64,000 bases of DNA from Helicobacter cetorum MIT 00-7128 (lineage in GTDB: Bacteria > Campylobacterota > Campylobacteria > Campylobacterales > Helicobacteraceae). The notes beneath the pieces are model-generated. The model was not told where the DNA came from. It saw only the letters and a program-made list of their open reading frames with translations, and searched no databases. The position numbers were made by a program, and so were the translations under genes. The stretch covers positions 248,001-312,000 of the forward strand of contig NC_017737.1 in assembly GCF_000259255.1 (NCBI RefSeq), given 5' to 3'. Shown here in pieces: positions 15,480-25,220 of the stretch (position 1 is its first letter; each line of letters opens with the position of its first letter).

Positions 15480-16673
15480 TTAATTTTTAAACAAGGATTC
15501 TAAGGCCTCTACCCCTACTTTTTGTGCGTCTTTATCATTTTCATTTTCAGTGTTAGTATTTTCTTTAGCACTTGCAATCGTTTCAAATTCTATATGATAG
15601 CCTGTAAGCATGGACGCTAGGCATACATTCACTCCACCTTTACCGATAGCCTTAGATTTTTCTGTATCTAGCAAACGCACTTTAGCTTTTTGGAGATAGT
15701 TATCCACAATGAAACGCTCTTGAATTTGCTCTTTATCTTCGGCACTCAATTCTTCTAAAGGAATCTTTTTAATCTCAACGCTTAGAATTTTTGCCGGAGC
15801 TAGTGCGAGAGTTACATAAATTTCAGGCACATTTGAATATTCTATGCAATCAATGTTTTCTTTATTCAATTCATTGCTTATTGCGTTGATACGCACACCC
15901 TTAACCCCTACTGCCGCACCGATGGGGTCAATCCTAGAATTACTTGAAAAAAAGCTTACTTTTGCCCTATTACCCGGGATTCGCACGCAATTCATCACTT
16001 CAATTTCTTTGTCTTTAATCTCAGGCACTTCTAATTCTAACAACGCCTCAAGCATTTTAGGAGTGGTGCGACTAAGTTCTAATAATAAGCCTTTTTTGGT
16101 GCGTTTGACTTGTGTTAAAACGGCTTTAATGCTATCGCCTACCTTAAAGCTCTCGCCCTTAATCCTATGACGCATAGAAAGAACACCTTGAAATTGTTGC
16201 TCAATTTCAACAAAAGTATTTTGATTATTATCTACTAAAATCACTTGCCCTATCAAAACGCTATTAATACGCTTTTGAAACATTTCAAAATGGTTGTCTT
16301 CTAACGCCTTTTCTAGTTGGTATTGCAAATCTTTAAAAAGGCGGTTTACTGCCCCTTGTTTCATACTCTCTAAACTCAAGCTATAGGATAATTCATCTTT
16401 AACTTTAACGCTTGGCTCCATTTCCTTAGCTTTAGACAAGCTGATATATTTAGAAGGGTCATTAAGCAATCTTTCATCATCATCTTCTAAAACTTCTACA
16501 AGTTGGATAAGCTGGAGCTGCTTGTTTTCTTCAATCACAGAGTAGCGCGCCAAAGGGTCTAATTCATTTTGTGCCATTTTTAACAAACAGCCTTGAATCA
16601 CTTTTGAAATCATCTCTTTAGGTAAATTTTTTTCATACGCAATGCACTCTATAAGGTCGCTGATTTTTTCCAT
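15480..16673 (-). CDS. nusA: Transcription termination/antitermination factor NusA
   Basis: NusA binds RNA polymerase and nascent RNA and modulates pausing and termination. The N-terminal polymerase-binding domain spans about residues 1-125. An S1 domain follows (VLIGQVILVDNNQNTFVEI to LLLELSRTTP). Then come tandem KH domains with IDPIGAAVGVKGVRINAISNEL and KAIGKGGVNVCLASMLTGYHIEF. The 397-residue length matches other Helicobacter NusA proteins, which lack the acidic C-terminal repeats of E. coli. selA lies upstream on the same strand with a 66-nt gap. Confidence 0.95.
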   Translation of the reverse strand: MEKISDLIECIAYEKNLPKEMISKVIQGCLLKMAQNELDPLARYSVIEENKQLQLIQLVEVLEDDDERLLNDPSKYISLSKAKEMEPSVKVKDELSYSLSLESMKQGAVNRLFKDLQYQLEKALEDNHFEMFQKRINSVLIGQVILVDNNQNTFVEIEQQFQGVLSMRHRIKGESFKVGDSIKAVLTQVKRTKKGLLLELSRTTPKMLEALLELEVPEIKDKEIEVMNCVRIPGNRAKVSFFSSNSRIDPIGAAVGVKGVRINAISNELNKENIDCIEYSNVPEIYVTLALAPAKILSVEIKKIPLEELSAEDKEQIQERFIVDNYLQKAKVRLLDTEKSKAIGKGGVNVCLASMLTGYHIEFETIASAKENTNTENENDKDAQKVGVEALESLFKN

Positions 16674-16739
16674 TTCTTAAGTTCCTTTTTATTTTTGGGG
16701 AGATTATGCTTTAAAAAGAAGTCCTATTATAGCGAATTT

Positions 16740-18104
16740 TTAAGCCTTATTTAGGATTTCTTCTAAAATTAAGGTGATTTTTTCAAAATCTCCTTCGTTC
16801 AAGCTAAAGACTTCAAAACACACATGTTCGCATGAGATTCTTGTAATAACACCTTTTTGAAAAAGCCTTAAATAAAGTTTTTCACAATCTAAAACTTTTT
16901 TATTTTTAGGCTGGATTTTTACACAAAAGGATTCTAGCTCTAAATTTGGCAAGCTCCCTGCTCCAATGCTTGAAAAGCTAGACGCCACGCTTACATTTAA
17001 CTCTAGGGGTTTTAAAAGAGCGTAGAGTTTTAGAGCTTTTTGCAATAATTCATCTTTAGTTTGATTTAGTAATTCACACACTTTAATATCTTCTTTAGCA
17101 CTTATCCATGCTTTGAGACTATGAAATAATAGAGTGAGCGTAACTTTATCCACTCTAAAGGCTCTATAAAGCGGGTGGTTTTTTAAGATGTCAATCAATT
17201 CTTTTTTACCCATAATAATGCCCGCTTGTGTCCCATTAAAGAATTTATCCGCACTAAAGCTTAATAACGAAGGCTTTAAAGCTAGAATCTCTTCTAAAGT
17301 CTCTTCTTTGAGATTATCTAATAAGCTCGCACTCCCTAAATCGTAATAATCAACTAAGTTATGCTCTTTTGCTAGGGTTTGTAAGTCTTTAAAAGGCGTG
17401 TCTTTTTTAAAGCCTTTAAGGGTGAAGTTGCTAGGATGGATTTTAAGTAATATTTTGCTCTTTTCATTCAAAGCTAGGCGATAATCTCTTAAATAAGTGC
17501 GGTTCACGCTCCCTACTAAGTGCAATTTCGCTCCACTAGCTAGCAAAATATCCTTAATCCTAAAATTCCCCCCAATTTCTACTAATTCGCCATAAGAAAC
17601 AATAATTTCTTGTTGATTAGCTAAAGCGTTAGCGATGAGAACGACTGCACTAGCGTTGTTATTCACAATTAAGACTTCTTCAGTGTCAAAACACGCTTTA
17701 AAAAGCTTTTTTAAGGGAGTTAAGCGGTTGTCTCTTTTAGCGGTGCTTAAATCGCATTCTAAATCAATGGGGTTTGTTAAAACTTCTCTTAGATTTGGTT
17801 CAATTTTTTCATAAAATTTTTGGGTAAAAAACGCTCGCCCATAATTTGACCCAAAGGCACTCACACTTGCATTGATAATCTTTTGATAGGGGTTTTTCAA
17901 AAGATTTTGGATAGCTCGCTTAGTTTCTTTAGCCATAATTTGAGCGTTTTCTTGCTGATTAGGCGTGAGAATGGAGGGATTTTTGCGTGCGTTTTCTATC
18001 GTTTGTGTAACGATTTTTTTAAGAAAAGTTTTATTGTAAGGCTCATTTTCTAAAAGTTGCAACACACTTTGAGTGCTTGGAATGGCTTGGTAATTTGGTT
18101 TCAT
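16740..18104 (-). CDS. selA: L-seryl-tRNA(Sec) selenium transferase
   Basis: SelA is a PLP enzyme that converts seryl-tRNA(Sec) to selenocysteinyl-tRNA using selenophosphate. The 454-residue length is typical. The PLP lysine lies in [18 protein letters not shown], corresponding to the family motif S-x-D-K-x-x-x-G-P-Q-A-G. Upstream, [26 protein letters not shown] is the cofactor-binding region. H. pylori keeps a selA homologue at this position (HP1513), although use of selenocysteine there is doubtful; no selB or selD is visible in this window. Confidence 0.88.
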   Translation of the reverse strand: MKPNYQAIPSTQSVLQLLENEPYNKTFLKKIVTQTIENARKNPSILTPNQQENAQIMAKETKRAIQNLLKNPYQKIINASVSAFGSNYGRAFFTQKFYEKIEPNLREVLTNPIDLECDLSTAKRDNRLTPLKKLFKACFDTEEVLIVNNNASAVVLIANALANQQEIIVSYGELVEIGGNFRIKDILLASGAKLHLVGSVNRTYLRDYRLALNEKSKILLKIHPSNFTLKGFKKDTPFKDLQTLAKEHNLVDYYDLGSASLLDNLKEETLEEILALKPSLLSFSADKFFNGTQAGIIMGKKELIDILKNHPLYRAFRVDKVTLTLLFHSLKAWISAKEDIKVCELLNQTKDELLQKALKLYALLKPLELNVSVASSFSSIGAGSLPNLELESFCVKIQPKNKKVLDCEKLYLRLFQKGVITRISCEHVCFEVFSLNEGDFEKITLILEEILNKA

Positions 18105-18292
18105 ATCTATTTTCTAATGTTAAATTTGAATATCTATCTTAGTCTAAACTCACTAAATTTCTTATAAAACTACTTTTTAAAATCCTTAAAAGCATTTTAG
18201 TGAGCTTAGTAAATAAGCGAAATTTCTTCCATAAGGTTTGGTAATTTTTATAAGGTCTTTTAGATTTCATTTTGAAAATATATAAAAGAGAG

Positions 18293-18324
18293 TTAAAAAA
18301 GAAATCTTAAGATTTCTTTTTTAA
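18293..18324 (-). terminator. Rho-independent terminator of frpB
   Basis: A 32-bp perfect palindrome has at its core AAGAAATC, TTAA and GATTTC, followed by TTTTTT on the minus strand. It begins a few nucleotides after the frpB stop, with a run of U directly after the stem, as expected for an intrinsic terminator. Confidence 0.8.
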
Positions 18325-18327
18325 AAC

Positions 18328-20919
18328 CTAGAATTGATAGGATACTTGGAGGCGAGCGTTAAATCCGGGTGCTGGGAGTGCCATACGCTTGTCTTTAGGA
18401 ATCATATCGCTTGCTGGAGCGTCCGCACTTGCTTGCCATACAGAAGTTTGGTCTACATATTGCTTGTTTAAGATATTGTTAAAGACAGCAGAAAGTTTTA
18501 AGCCTCTCCATTTACTTCCGGGAGGCGTCCAGTTAATAAAAATATTATGCACGCCATAGCCGGGTTTATGAATTTTCATTAAGCCCCATTGTGGATAATA
18601 GATTGAATATCCCATATAATACATATTAGTTACAAAGCGTGAAAGCCAAGTGAGTGTAAGTCCCCAGCGAGGTATGCGATAGTCAGCTTTTAGGATAAAC
18701 ACATTTCCTGTAGTTGCAGCTAGTGCGTAAGTATCTGCCAATAAATGCCCCTCAGCTGTAGGCCAAGAACGAGCCACAGAGAAAGTCCCTAAGAAATTCT
18801 TGTATTTCACATTCCCTGAAACTTCATAACCATAGATATTAATGGTTTGAGGCAAGTTTCCTGACATATTCTTTGCAGTCGCATTACCCCCGCCATTTTT
18901 AGAGGCATCTTGACCATAGCTATTAACAAAGTTATTAATCACTTGGTAGAACGCTGCAGCACGCACATTAAAATACCTGCTGTTAAAATCCGCATTAAAT
19001 TCTACATTTTGACCGATAGCTGGCTTAAGATTTCGTTGATAAATTACCGTTGGGTCTCTCATCAAAACGCCATCACCGGGTAAGGCACCTTTGGTTACAT
19101 ACGCATAGCTCACTTTTAAGCCAATTTTTTCAATAGGATTATAAAGAATGGTTGCAGAAGGTGAGAAACCAGAAGTTACATGGGTGCGTCCATCTTTATC
19201 TAACAAGGTATAAATATCATAACGAGTTCCCGCACCCACGATTAAATTTCTTAAAAGATTGTAGTTGGCTTGCACATAGCCACCAATAATATTACCGATA
19301 GCATGCGAGTTTTGAGGCATGTTACGATAAAGAGGGTTAGGCGTATTCAAATTTTGAGGGTATTGAGAGCTTTGGTCTGTGTAGTAATGGCGATAAGGCA
19401 AGCCTAAGCCATTAGGGCTATTAGGGTTGATATTATTTTTATAATAGCCATTTGCTCCCTTATCTAGTCCAGAGAATACGCTAATATTTTGATAAATTAA
19501 GCCGTATTCAAAGACATTTCCATAGTCTTCAGATAAGGGGTGTTGCACTTTAAGATTAATTCCGGAGTTTACTAAGAAGATTCTTCTAGCTAGAGTCCCT
19601 TCAGCATCAGCATTTCCTAAAGTCCAGTCATTCGCTGTAGTATTACTAGAATTTGGTGGTGCCATGTCATAGGCTGGATTTTTAGGCACAGGTCCTGTAT
19701 AGACACCTGTTTTTGGGTTTATGCTCCAAGGTGCACCTACTGCTAAAGTAGAATTATACCCTATTTGATACCCTCCAGCACCACCATTAATAGGCGTAAT
19801 GGTTCCTTGTGTGCATTGCCCAGCACCCTCTGGGCTATTACACCAAGGCCCCATTTCTTGGGTATAGTATGGATTATAAGGCTCATTAGAATTATAGGCA
19901 AAGGGATTTACTAAAGGATTATAATTACCCCCCCTTACCCCTAAGAAAGCGGTGGATTCAATACGAGGCTGACTAAAGCTTGTGCCACCCTCATGCTTGT
20001 ATTTTAAGCTTAAACTATGGTTAAAGTTAATGGTATGAGCTAATTCTTTACCAAAGTCAATTACAAAAGGTGCGGGTTGACCTCCCGGATAATTTACTTT
20101 AGAAAGCGCTGAAGTGGTATTAGGGCGCAAAAGTCTTGTAGAGTTATAGCGAGTCATGCTATAGCTTAGCGTAATGGTGTCAGTATCATTAATATATCCA
20201 TTGAATTTGGTTAAAACGCTGTTGGTTTCACTAGGAGTTCCTATACCTTGGTCGCTATTGCCCGGGTCGTTTAAGTCATAATTGGGGTGGAAAAGATTTC
20301 TAAAAGCGTTATTTCCATCCCTATAATAAAAGATATTTTGGTGGTTGTAATACGCTAACATATCCCAATTTTTGCCACGATAAGCAGTGGTAAAATTCAC
20401 ACGATACCCAAAGTTAGTAAAAAACCCTGCCTCAACCTTAGCGCCATAGGTTTGACCCTTTCTTAAAAAGTCATTCGCATCAATTAAAGTAAAGGCTAAT
20501 TTACCTGCTACTGCACCCGGACCTGCTGAAGCGTTTGCCGCACCCTTAATAACCTCTACTTCTTTAATCATGTTTGGGTCAATCACGGTGTTAGCATCAT
20601 GGTGGAAAATATTACCATTTTGAGCAACGCCATCTATAGTTACCCTTAAGAGACGGCTCTCAATACCCCTAATGTAGATTTTTTGTGCCATCAAGCCCCC
20701 ACTTGCCACATTCACATCAGCTCTAGTTCTAAAAATATCATCAACTTGATTACTTTGGCGTTGTTCAAGCTCCTTTCTATTGATATACATCTTATTGTTA
20801 TATTCAAAGGTTCTTTCGCCCATTGTAGTAACTTTACCAAGCGTGCGACTTTCTTGAGCTTCTAGACTACTTGCGACAACAAGCGAGACAAAAATAATCC
20901 TAAATCCATTTCTAAGCAT
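18328..20919 (-). CDS. frpB: TonB-dependent outer-membrane receptor FrpB (FrpB4-like)
   Basis: This 863-residue TonB-dependent gated barrel has a signal peptide (about residues 1-21, ending SSLEA). The plug domain follows (RKELEQRQSNQVDDIFRTRADVNV, IYIRGIESRLLRVTIDGVAQNG, DPNMIKEVEVIKGAANASAGPGAVAG). A beta barrel ends in FNARLQVSYQF. It matches H. pylori HP1512 (FrpB4), which takes up nickel chelates and is repressed by NikR. A NikR-like operator at 20996-21020 fits that role. A perfect intrinsic terminator follows. The substrate is inferred from synteny. Confidence 0.9.
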   Translation of the reverse strand: MLRNGFRIIFVSLVVASSLEAQESRTLGKVTTMGERTFEYNNKMYINRKELEQRQSNQVDDIFRTRADVNVASGGLMAQKIYIRGIESRLLRVTIDGVAQNGNIFHHDANTVIDPNMIKEVEVIKGAANASAGPGAVAGKLAFTLIDANDFLRKGQTYGAKVEAGFFTNFGYRVNFTTAYRGKNWDMLAYYNHQNIFYYRDGNNAFRNLFHPNYDLNDPGNSDQGIGTPSETNSVLTKFNGYINDTDTITLSYSMTRYNSTRLLRPNTTSALSKVNYPGGQPAPFVIDFGKELAHTINFNHSLSLKYKHEGGTSFSQPRIESTAFLGVRGGNYNPLVNPFAYNSNEPYNPYYTQEMGPWCNSPEGAGQCTQGTITPINGGAGGYQIGYNSTLAVGAPWSINPKTGVYTGPVPKNPAYDMAPPNSSNTTANDWTLGNADAEGTLARRIFLVNSGINLKVQHPLSEDYGNVFEYGLIYQNISVFSGLDKGANGYYKNNINPNSPNGLGLPYRHYYTDQSSQYPQNLNTPNPLYRNMPQNSHAIGNIIGGYVQANYNLLRNLIVGAGTRYDIYTLLDKDGRTHVTSGFSPSATILYNPIEKIGLKVSYAYVTKGALPGDGVLMRDPTVIYQRNLKPAIGQNVEFNADFNSRYFNVRAAAFYQVINNFVNSYGQDASKNGGGNATAKNMSGNLPQTINIYGYEVSGNVKYKNFLGTFSVARSWPTAEGHLLADTYALAATTGNVFILKADYRIPRWGLTLTWLSRFVTNMYYMGYSIYYPQWGLMKIHKPGYGVHNIFINWTPPGSKWRGLKLSAVFNNILNKQYVDQTSVWQASADAPASDMIPKDKRMALPAPGFNARLQVSYQF

Positions 20920-20995
20920 TTCTTTTAGCCTTTATTCCTTAAAATTCAACAAATTTCAATTTTTCACATTAAGTCAAAAATTAAATCCAAAAGAT

Positions 20996-21020
20996 TATTA
21001 TTACACTATTTTATATAATA
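20996..21020. promoter_or_regulatory. Candidate NikR operator upstream of frpB
   Basis: TATTA, 15 nt, TAATA fits the H. pylori NikR consensus TRWYA-N15-TRWYA. The longer dyad TATTATT / AATAATA is also visible at 20996-21023. It overlaps a possible minus-strand -10 (TGTAATAAT) for frpB, a position suited to repression by nickel. Confidence 0.6.
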
Positions 21021-21091
21021 ATACCTTAAACTTAGTTTTAAAATTACGAAATTATGAAAAAAAATACTACTAAGGATAGTTTTAGTATTTA

Positions 21092-21097
21092 TTATAG
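21092..21097 (-). promoter_or_regulatory. Possible upstream frpB promoter -10
   Basis: A minus-strand TATAAT lies about 175 nt before the frpB ATG, close to the stop codon of the truncated receptor gene. A transcript from here would run through the NikR-like site. Confidence 0.35.
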
Positions 21098-21099
21098 TT

Positions 21100-21426
21100 T
21101 TATTGTGAAACTGAATCTATTATCACTCGTGAAAAATCGCTATTAAGTCCCCTTAAAAAGGTTTGAGAAGATACATTGATTTCGGCATTTTGGCGGAAAA
21201 TATCGCTTGGTTGATTGCTTTGGCGTTCTTCTAAATCCTTACGCTTGATAATTATGGTATTCCCCCATTTAAAAGGTTTATAAACATGCTTTTTTCTAAT
21301 CATAAAATGAGGTTTTAAATCCAAAAATTGTGCATGATTAGGAAAATATAAAGGTTCTAATAAGGGGTTTATAGGGCGAGCATTCAGGCAAATAATGAGA
21401 AAGAAGAAATTAAAAACTATCTTCAT
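21100..21426 (-). pseudogene. Truncated TonB-dependent receptor (signal and plug fragment)
   Basis: The 108-residue product has a signal-like N-terminus. The sequence IIIKRKDLEERQSNQPSDIFRQNAEINV...FLRGLNSDFSRVIIDSVSQ closely parallels residues 46-99 of the adjacent FrpB. It ends exactly where the plug would continue, and no barrel sequence follows in any frame. H. pylori also has a short ORF at this place (HP1511), so the fragment may be old and retained. It overlaps folB by 17 nt, so it may be carried by that operon. Confidence 0.7.
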
Positions 21427-21763
21427 AGCAAATATTTATGCTTGCCCCTACTTGCGAACAAGAAGAAATTTCTAATTTAGTGATTTTTAAAAAGAGTTTA
21501 GAAATTTCTTCATAGCGGTTTTTTAAGATATTGCTTAAATCTTTAAGGGCATCTTCAATCAGCAAGTATTGCTTTTCTTGCATGGTATTTTGAATGATAT
21601 TTTGGATTTCAATATAGTCTAGGTAAGCCTTGTTTTGCAATGTCGTATAGGAAAGATTTAAATCTAGGCTTATCTTTTGGGGTTTTAAGCGTTCAAACTC
21701 CAAAATCCCTAAAATGGTTTCAAAAATGAAGTTATGGACATGAACGCTTTGTGTTACTCTCAT
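21410..21763 (-). CDS. folB: Dihydroneopterin aldolase-like protein
   Basis: The 117-residue product fits the small FolB/tunnelling fold: an N-terminal VHVHNFIFETILGILEFERLKPQKISLDLNL corresponds to the family's GxxxxERxxxQ segment, and an IEDALKDLSNIL helix follows. FolB cleaves dihydroneopterin to hydroxymethyl-dihydropterin in folate synthesis. The usual Gly-Glu-Arg is partly altered (LEFERLKPQ), so the assignment rests also on synteny with HP1510. Its ATG overlaps the plsY stop (ATGA), implying translational coupling. Confidence 0.7.
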   Translation of the reverse strand: MRVTQSVHVHNFIFETILGILEFERLKPQKISLDLNLSYTTLQNKAYLDYIEIQNIIQNTMQEKQYLLIEDALKDLSNILKNRYEEISKLFLKITKLEISSCSQVGASINICYEDSF

Positions 21764-22422
21764 AAAATTTTCTTTTCTTTGCCTAAAAGCAAGTTAAAAA
21801 TATTGCTAGTGTGTTTTAAAAGCGTGAAAATAAAGACCAATACCATAGGAGTTTGTGTGCCAACTTCTTTGATAATATTAATAGAGTCAGGAATATTCAT
21901 ATAAGGAACATAAAAGATTAAAAGCGTTGCAGTCCCTACTCCTAGAATGCTTGCTAGTGAAGAGATTTTAAGCACCTTGCCTACAAAAAACCATACTACT
22001 AGCCCTATTAAGCTCTCAATAGGAATGAGCAAGGCTACCGCACCCATAGTTGTAGAAACACCCTTACCCCCATTGAAATTCAAAAAGGGCGAATAACAAT
22101 GCCCCAAAATACTCGCAATAGCTACCATCCATTGCAAACTATAATCCAAACCAAATAATTTACTTAAAAAAACTGCAAACATGCCCTTGAATAAGTCTAA
22201 GATTAAAACGAGCATAGCAAGTTGTTTAGCTTTAGCAACGCCAAGATTTTGCAAAGAGCGCAAAACATTGGTTGCGCCAATGCCTCCAGAGCCAATTTTG
22301 GTAATGTCTGTATTATAAAAGATTTTCATTAGCGCATAGCCAAAAGGAATCCCCCCAATCAAATACCCTAAAATAGTGAAAATGACATTAATGTTTGTCA
22401 AAAAGCTTAAAACGCTATCCAT
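21760..22422 (-). CDS. plsY: Acyl-phosphate glycerol-3-phosphate acyltransferase PlsY
   Basis: PlsY is the inner-membrane enzyme that transfers acyl groups from acyl-phosphate to glycerol-3-phosphate, starting phospholipid synthesis. The three family motifs are visible: GGIPFGYALMK, GSGGIGATNVLR (motif 1) and HCYSPFLNFNGGKGVSTTMG (motif 2), with several transmembrane helices around them. The 220-residue length is typical. It is the first gene of a plsY-folB operon and diverges from ccoG. Confidence 0.93.
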   Translation of the reverse strand: MDSVLSFLTNINVIFTILGYLIGGIPFGYALMKIFYNTDITKIGSGGIGATNVLRSLQNLGVAKAKQLAMLVLILDLFKGMFAVFLSKLFGLDYSLQWMVAIASILGHCYSPFLNFNGGKGVSTTMGAVALLIPIESLIGLVVWFFVGKVLKISSLASILGVGTATLLIFYVPYMNIPDSINIIKEVGTQTPMVLVFIFTLLKHTSNIFNLLLGKEKKIL

Positions 22423-22530
22423 AAATTTGCCTTAAATAATAAAATGTCATCATTATAACATGTTGATGATTTTAAGTAAAAGCGTTAAGTTGTTAGGGTA
22501 TAGTAAGACACTTAAATTTTAGGATATTTC

Positions 22531-23925
22531 ATGCTTGATGCGACTAATCATTTTTTAAAATCATTTCGTTTGAAACGCTATATAGGGTATGCTCTAATTT
22601 TTTTAGCTTTGGTTATTACGCCTTTTATTCGCATTGATGGAGCACATTTATTTTTAATCTCGTTTGAGTATAAACAAGTGCATTTTTTAGGCAAGATTTG
22701 GAATGCCTCTGAAATGCAAATCATGCCTTTTATGGTTATTTTGCTTTTTATTGGTGTCTTTTTTATCACTACAATGTTGGGTCGTGTGTGGTGTGGGTGG
22801 GCTTGCCCGCAAACCTTTTTAAGAGTGCTGTATAGAGATGTGATTGAAACTAAGATTTTTAAACTCCATAAAAAGATTAATAATAAGCAAGAAATGGCTC
22901 AAGACACTTTAAGCTACAAGTTACGCAAAATGCTGAGTATTTTGTTATTCGCCCCTATTGTGGCAGGGTTAATGATGGTTTTTTTCTTTTACTTTATCGC
23001 TCCAGAAGATTTTTTTCTCTATCTTAAAAATCCTAGCGAACACGCTATTGCTATGGGTTTTTGGCTTGTAAGTGCGTTAGTAGTGTTATTTGATATTGTA
23101 GTGGTTGCAGAGCGTTTTTGTATCTATCTATGCCCTTATGCAAGGGTGCAATCGGTGTTGTATGACAATGACACTTTAAACCCTATCTATAACGAAGAGC
23201 GAGGGGGTGTTGTTTATGAACCTAATGGTGTGTTAAACCCCTTGCCTCCTAAAAAGCGTAGTGCAGATAATGAATGCGTGAATTGCAGGCATTGCGTGCA
23301 AGTTTGCCCTACTCATATTGATATTAGAAAGGGCTTACAATTAGAATGTATCAATTGCTTAGAATGCGTAGATGCTTGCACGATAACGATGTCTAAATAC
23401 AACCGCCCATCACTCATTCAATGGACTTCAACAAACGCTACGATTAAGCATGAAAAAGTGCGCTTAATGCGTTTAAAAACCATAGCTTACATAGTGGTTA
23501 TTGCCATTGTAGTAGGTCTATTAGCTATCACTTCGTTTAAAAAAGAACGCATGTTATTAGACATTAATCGCAATAGTGATTTATATGAATTACGCTCTAG
23601 TGGGTATGTGGATAATGATTATGTTTTTTTATTTAATAATACTGACATTAAAAATCATAGTTTTTACTTTAAAATTTTAGGGCATGATGAAATTAAGATT
23701 AAAAAACCCTTAGAGCCTATCACTATTAAAGCGGGGCAAAAGATTAAGGCGGTAGTGATTTTAAGAAAACCCTTAGAAAATCATGCGCAAGTTACAGAGC
23801 GCCATATCAAGCGCACTAGAGATGCAATTACCCCTATTAAGATACAAGCTTATAGCATAGATGATAAGAATATTACTATAGAGAGAGAAACGATATTTAT
23901 CGCTCCAAATAGCTCCAAAGATTAA
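22531..23925 (+). CDS. ccoG: Cytochrome c oxidase accessory protein CcoG (FixG/RdxA)
   Basis: This membrane iron-sulfur protein is needed for assembly of the cbb3-type oxidase, where CcoG is a Cu(II) reductase. It has transmembrane helices around residues 20-40, 65-85, 135-160 and 170-190. CGWACPQT follows the second helix. Two ferredoxin-like clusters, CVNCRHCVQVCP and CINCLECVDAC, lie near residue 250-285. A further helix (about 315-335) and an Ig-like periplasmic domain end the protein. At 464 residues it is full length. It corresponds to HP1508. The P-type ATPase ccoI at 28240 serves the same oxidase. Confidence 0.9.
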   Translation: MLDATNHFLKSFRLKRYIGYALIFLALVITPFIRIDGAHLFLISFEYKQVHFLGKIWNASEMQIMPFMVILLFIGVFFITTMLGRVWCGWACPQTFLRVLYRDVIETKIFKLHKKINNKQEMAQDTLSYKLRKMLSILLFAPIVAGLMMVFFFYFIAPEDFFLYLKNPSEHAIAMGFWLVSALVVLFDIVVVAERFCIYLCPYARVQSVLYDNDTLNPIYNEERGGVVYEPNGVLNPLPPKKRSADNECVNCRHCVQVCPTHIDIRKGLQLECINCLECVDACTITMSKYNRPSLIQWTSTNATIKHEKVRLMRLKTIAYIVVIAIVVGLLAITSFKKERMLLDINRNSDLYELRSSGYVDNDYVFLFNNTDIKNHSFYFKILGHDEIKIKKPLEPITIKAGQKIKAVVILRKPLENHAQVTERHIKRTRDAITPIKIQAYSIDDKNITIERETIFIAPNSSKD

Positions 23926-23968
23926 ATTTCAAAGAGCATAAAGGGGGGGAAAATAATATAAAAGCAAA

Positions 23969-23985
23969 GAGCGTTTTTAACGCTC
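23969..23985 (-). terminator. Intrinsic terminator formed by the end of the dehydrogenase gene
   Basis: GAGCGTT pairs with AACGCTC around AAA, followed by TTTGCTTTT on the minus strand. The stem includes the last codons and the TAA of the gene it terminates. Confidence 0.7.
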
Positions 23986-25176
23986 AATCACTTCATAAGG
24001 CAAGCCTTGTTTAGTCAATTCTTCCATAAAGGGGTCAGTGTTTAACTCTTCTATGTTAAACACCCCTGCTTTAAACTGCTCCACACTCCAAGTGTCATTA
24101 CAAATCATTTTAGCTGCACACATGGCTGGCACGCCGGTAGTATAGCTTATAGCTTGTGAGCCTACTTCTTCATAGCATTTTTTATGGTCGCACACATTAT
24201 AGATGTAGAGCGTTTTATCTTGATTGTTTTTAATTCCGGTCATATAACACCCAATGTTGGTTTTGCCGGTAGTGTCTTTGGCTAAGGTCGCTGGGTCAGG
24301 AAGTAAAGTCTTTAAAAATTGTATTGGCACGATTTTTACGCCTTGATGTTCTACTTCTTTAATGCCTAACATGCCAACATTTTCTAAGCACTTCATGTGG
24401 TTAAGATAATTTTGAGAGAAAGTCATAAAGAATCTTGCCCTTCTTAAGCCCTTAATGTTTTTAACTAATGATTCTAATTCTTCATGGTATAAAAGATAAG
24501 AATCCATCTCACCAACTTGGGGATAAGCCCATACTTTTTTGATTTCTAAAGGTTTGGTTTCAACCCACTTGCCATTTTCATAATAGCGCCCTTTAGAGCT
24601 GACTTCTCTTAAATTAATTTCAGGGTTAAAGTTGGTTGCAAAAGGGCGTTTGTGGTCTCCCGCATTACAATCCAAAATATCTAAAGTATAGATAGTGTCA
24701 AAATGGTGTTTTTGAGCGTGAGCGACATAAGCATTCGTTACGCCCGGGTCAAACCCAGCCCCTAAAACCCCTAAAATCCCCGCCTCTTTATAGGCTTTAT
24801 CAAACGCCCATTGCTCTTTATACTCAAACTTCGCTAAATCTGGATGTTCGTAATTAGCGGTATCAATATAATGCGTTTTAGTTTCTAAACATGCTTGCAT
24901 TATCGTTAAATCTTGATAAGGTAAAGCCACATTGATAACGACTTTAGGCTTGTATTTATTGATTAACGCTACTAAGGCTTGAACATCATCTGCATTGACT
25001 TGTTCAATTGTGATGTCTCCAAGCCCCCTTTTTAACATACTCTCTCTAATTGCTTGGCATTTATCTAGGCTTCGGCTTGCTAAGATAATGTTTTTAAAAA
25101 TATCTCTATTTAAGCCCATTTTATGTGCTACGACACCGCCTACGCCACCAGCTCCAATTTGTAATACTGTGTGCAA
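23977..25176 (-). CDS. Saccharopine dehydrogenase-family protein, probably carboxynorspermidine dehydrogenase
   Basis: This 399-residue NAD(P)-dependent enzyme has a Rossmann motif at the N-terminus (VLQIGAGGVGGVVAHKM) and the family segment VLGAGFDPGVTNAYVAHA. The group includes carboxynorspermidine dehydrogenase, which condenses aspartate semialdehyde with a diamine to feed spermidine synthesis in Campylobacter and Helicobacter. No lysine-biosynthesis neighbours are seen, favouring that role over true saccharopine dehydrogenase. Translation starts at TTG after AAGG-poor sequence. An intrinsic terminator overlaps its stop codon. Confidence 0.8.
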   Translation of the reverse strand: MHTVLQIGAGGVGGVVAHKMGLNRDIFKNIILASRSLDKCQAIRESMLKRGLGDITIEQVNADDVQALVALINKYKPKVVINVALPYQDLTIMQACLETKTHYIDTANYEHPDLAKFEYKEQWAFDKAYKEAGILGVLGAGFDPGVTNAYVAHAQKHHFDTIYTLDILDCNAGDHKRPFATNFNPEINLREVSSKGRYYENGKWVETKPLEIKKVWAYPQVGEMDSYLLYHEELESLVKNIKGLRRARFFMTFSQNYLNHMKCLENVGMLGIKEVEHQGVKIVPIQFLKTLLPDPATLAKDTTGKTNIGCYMTGIKNNQDKTLYIYNVCDHKKCYEEVGSQAISYTTGVPAMCAAKMICNDTWSVEQFKAGVFNIEELNTDPFMEELTKQGLPYEVIER

Positions 25177-25220
25177 GGAATACCTACTTTCTAATGAATA
25201 TCGTTTATTTCTAAGGGGCT

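Noticed and set aside
19928-19934. C7 tract (G7 in frpB) as a phase-variation switch
   Set aside because: The gene is in frame and seven bases is short for slippage; similar C7/G7 runs occur at 23943-23949, 28124-28130 and 36989-36995 without consequence.
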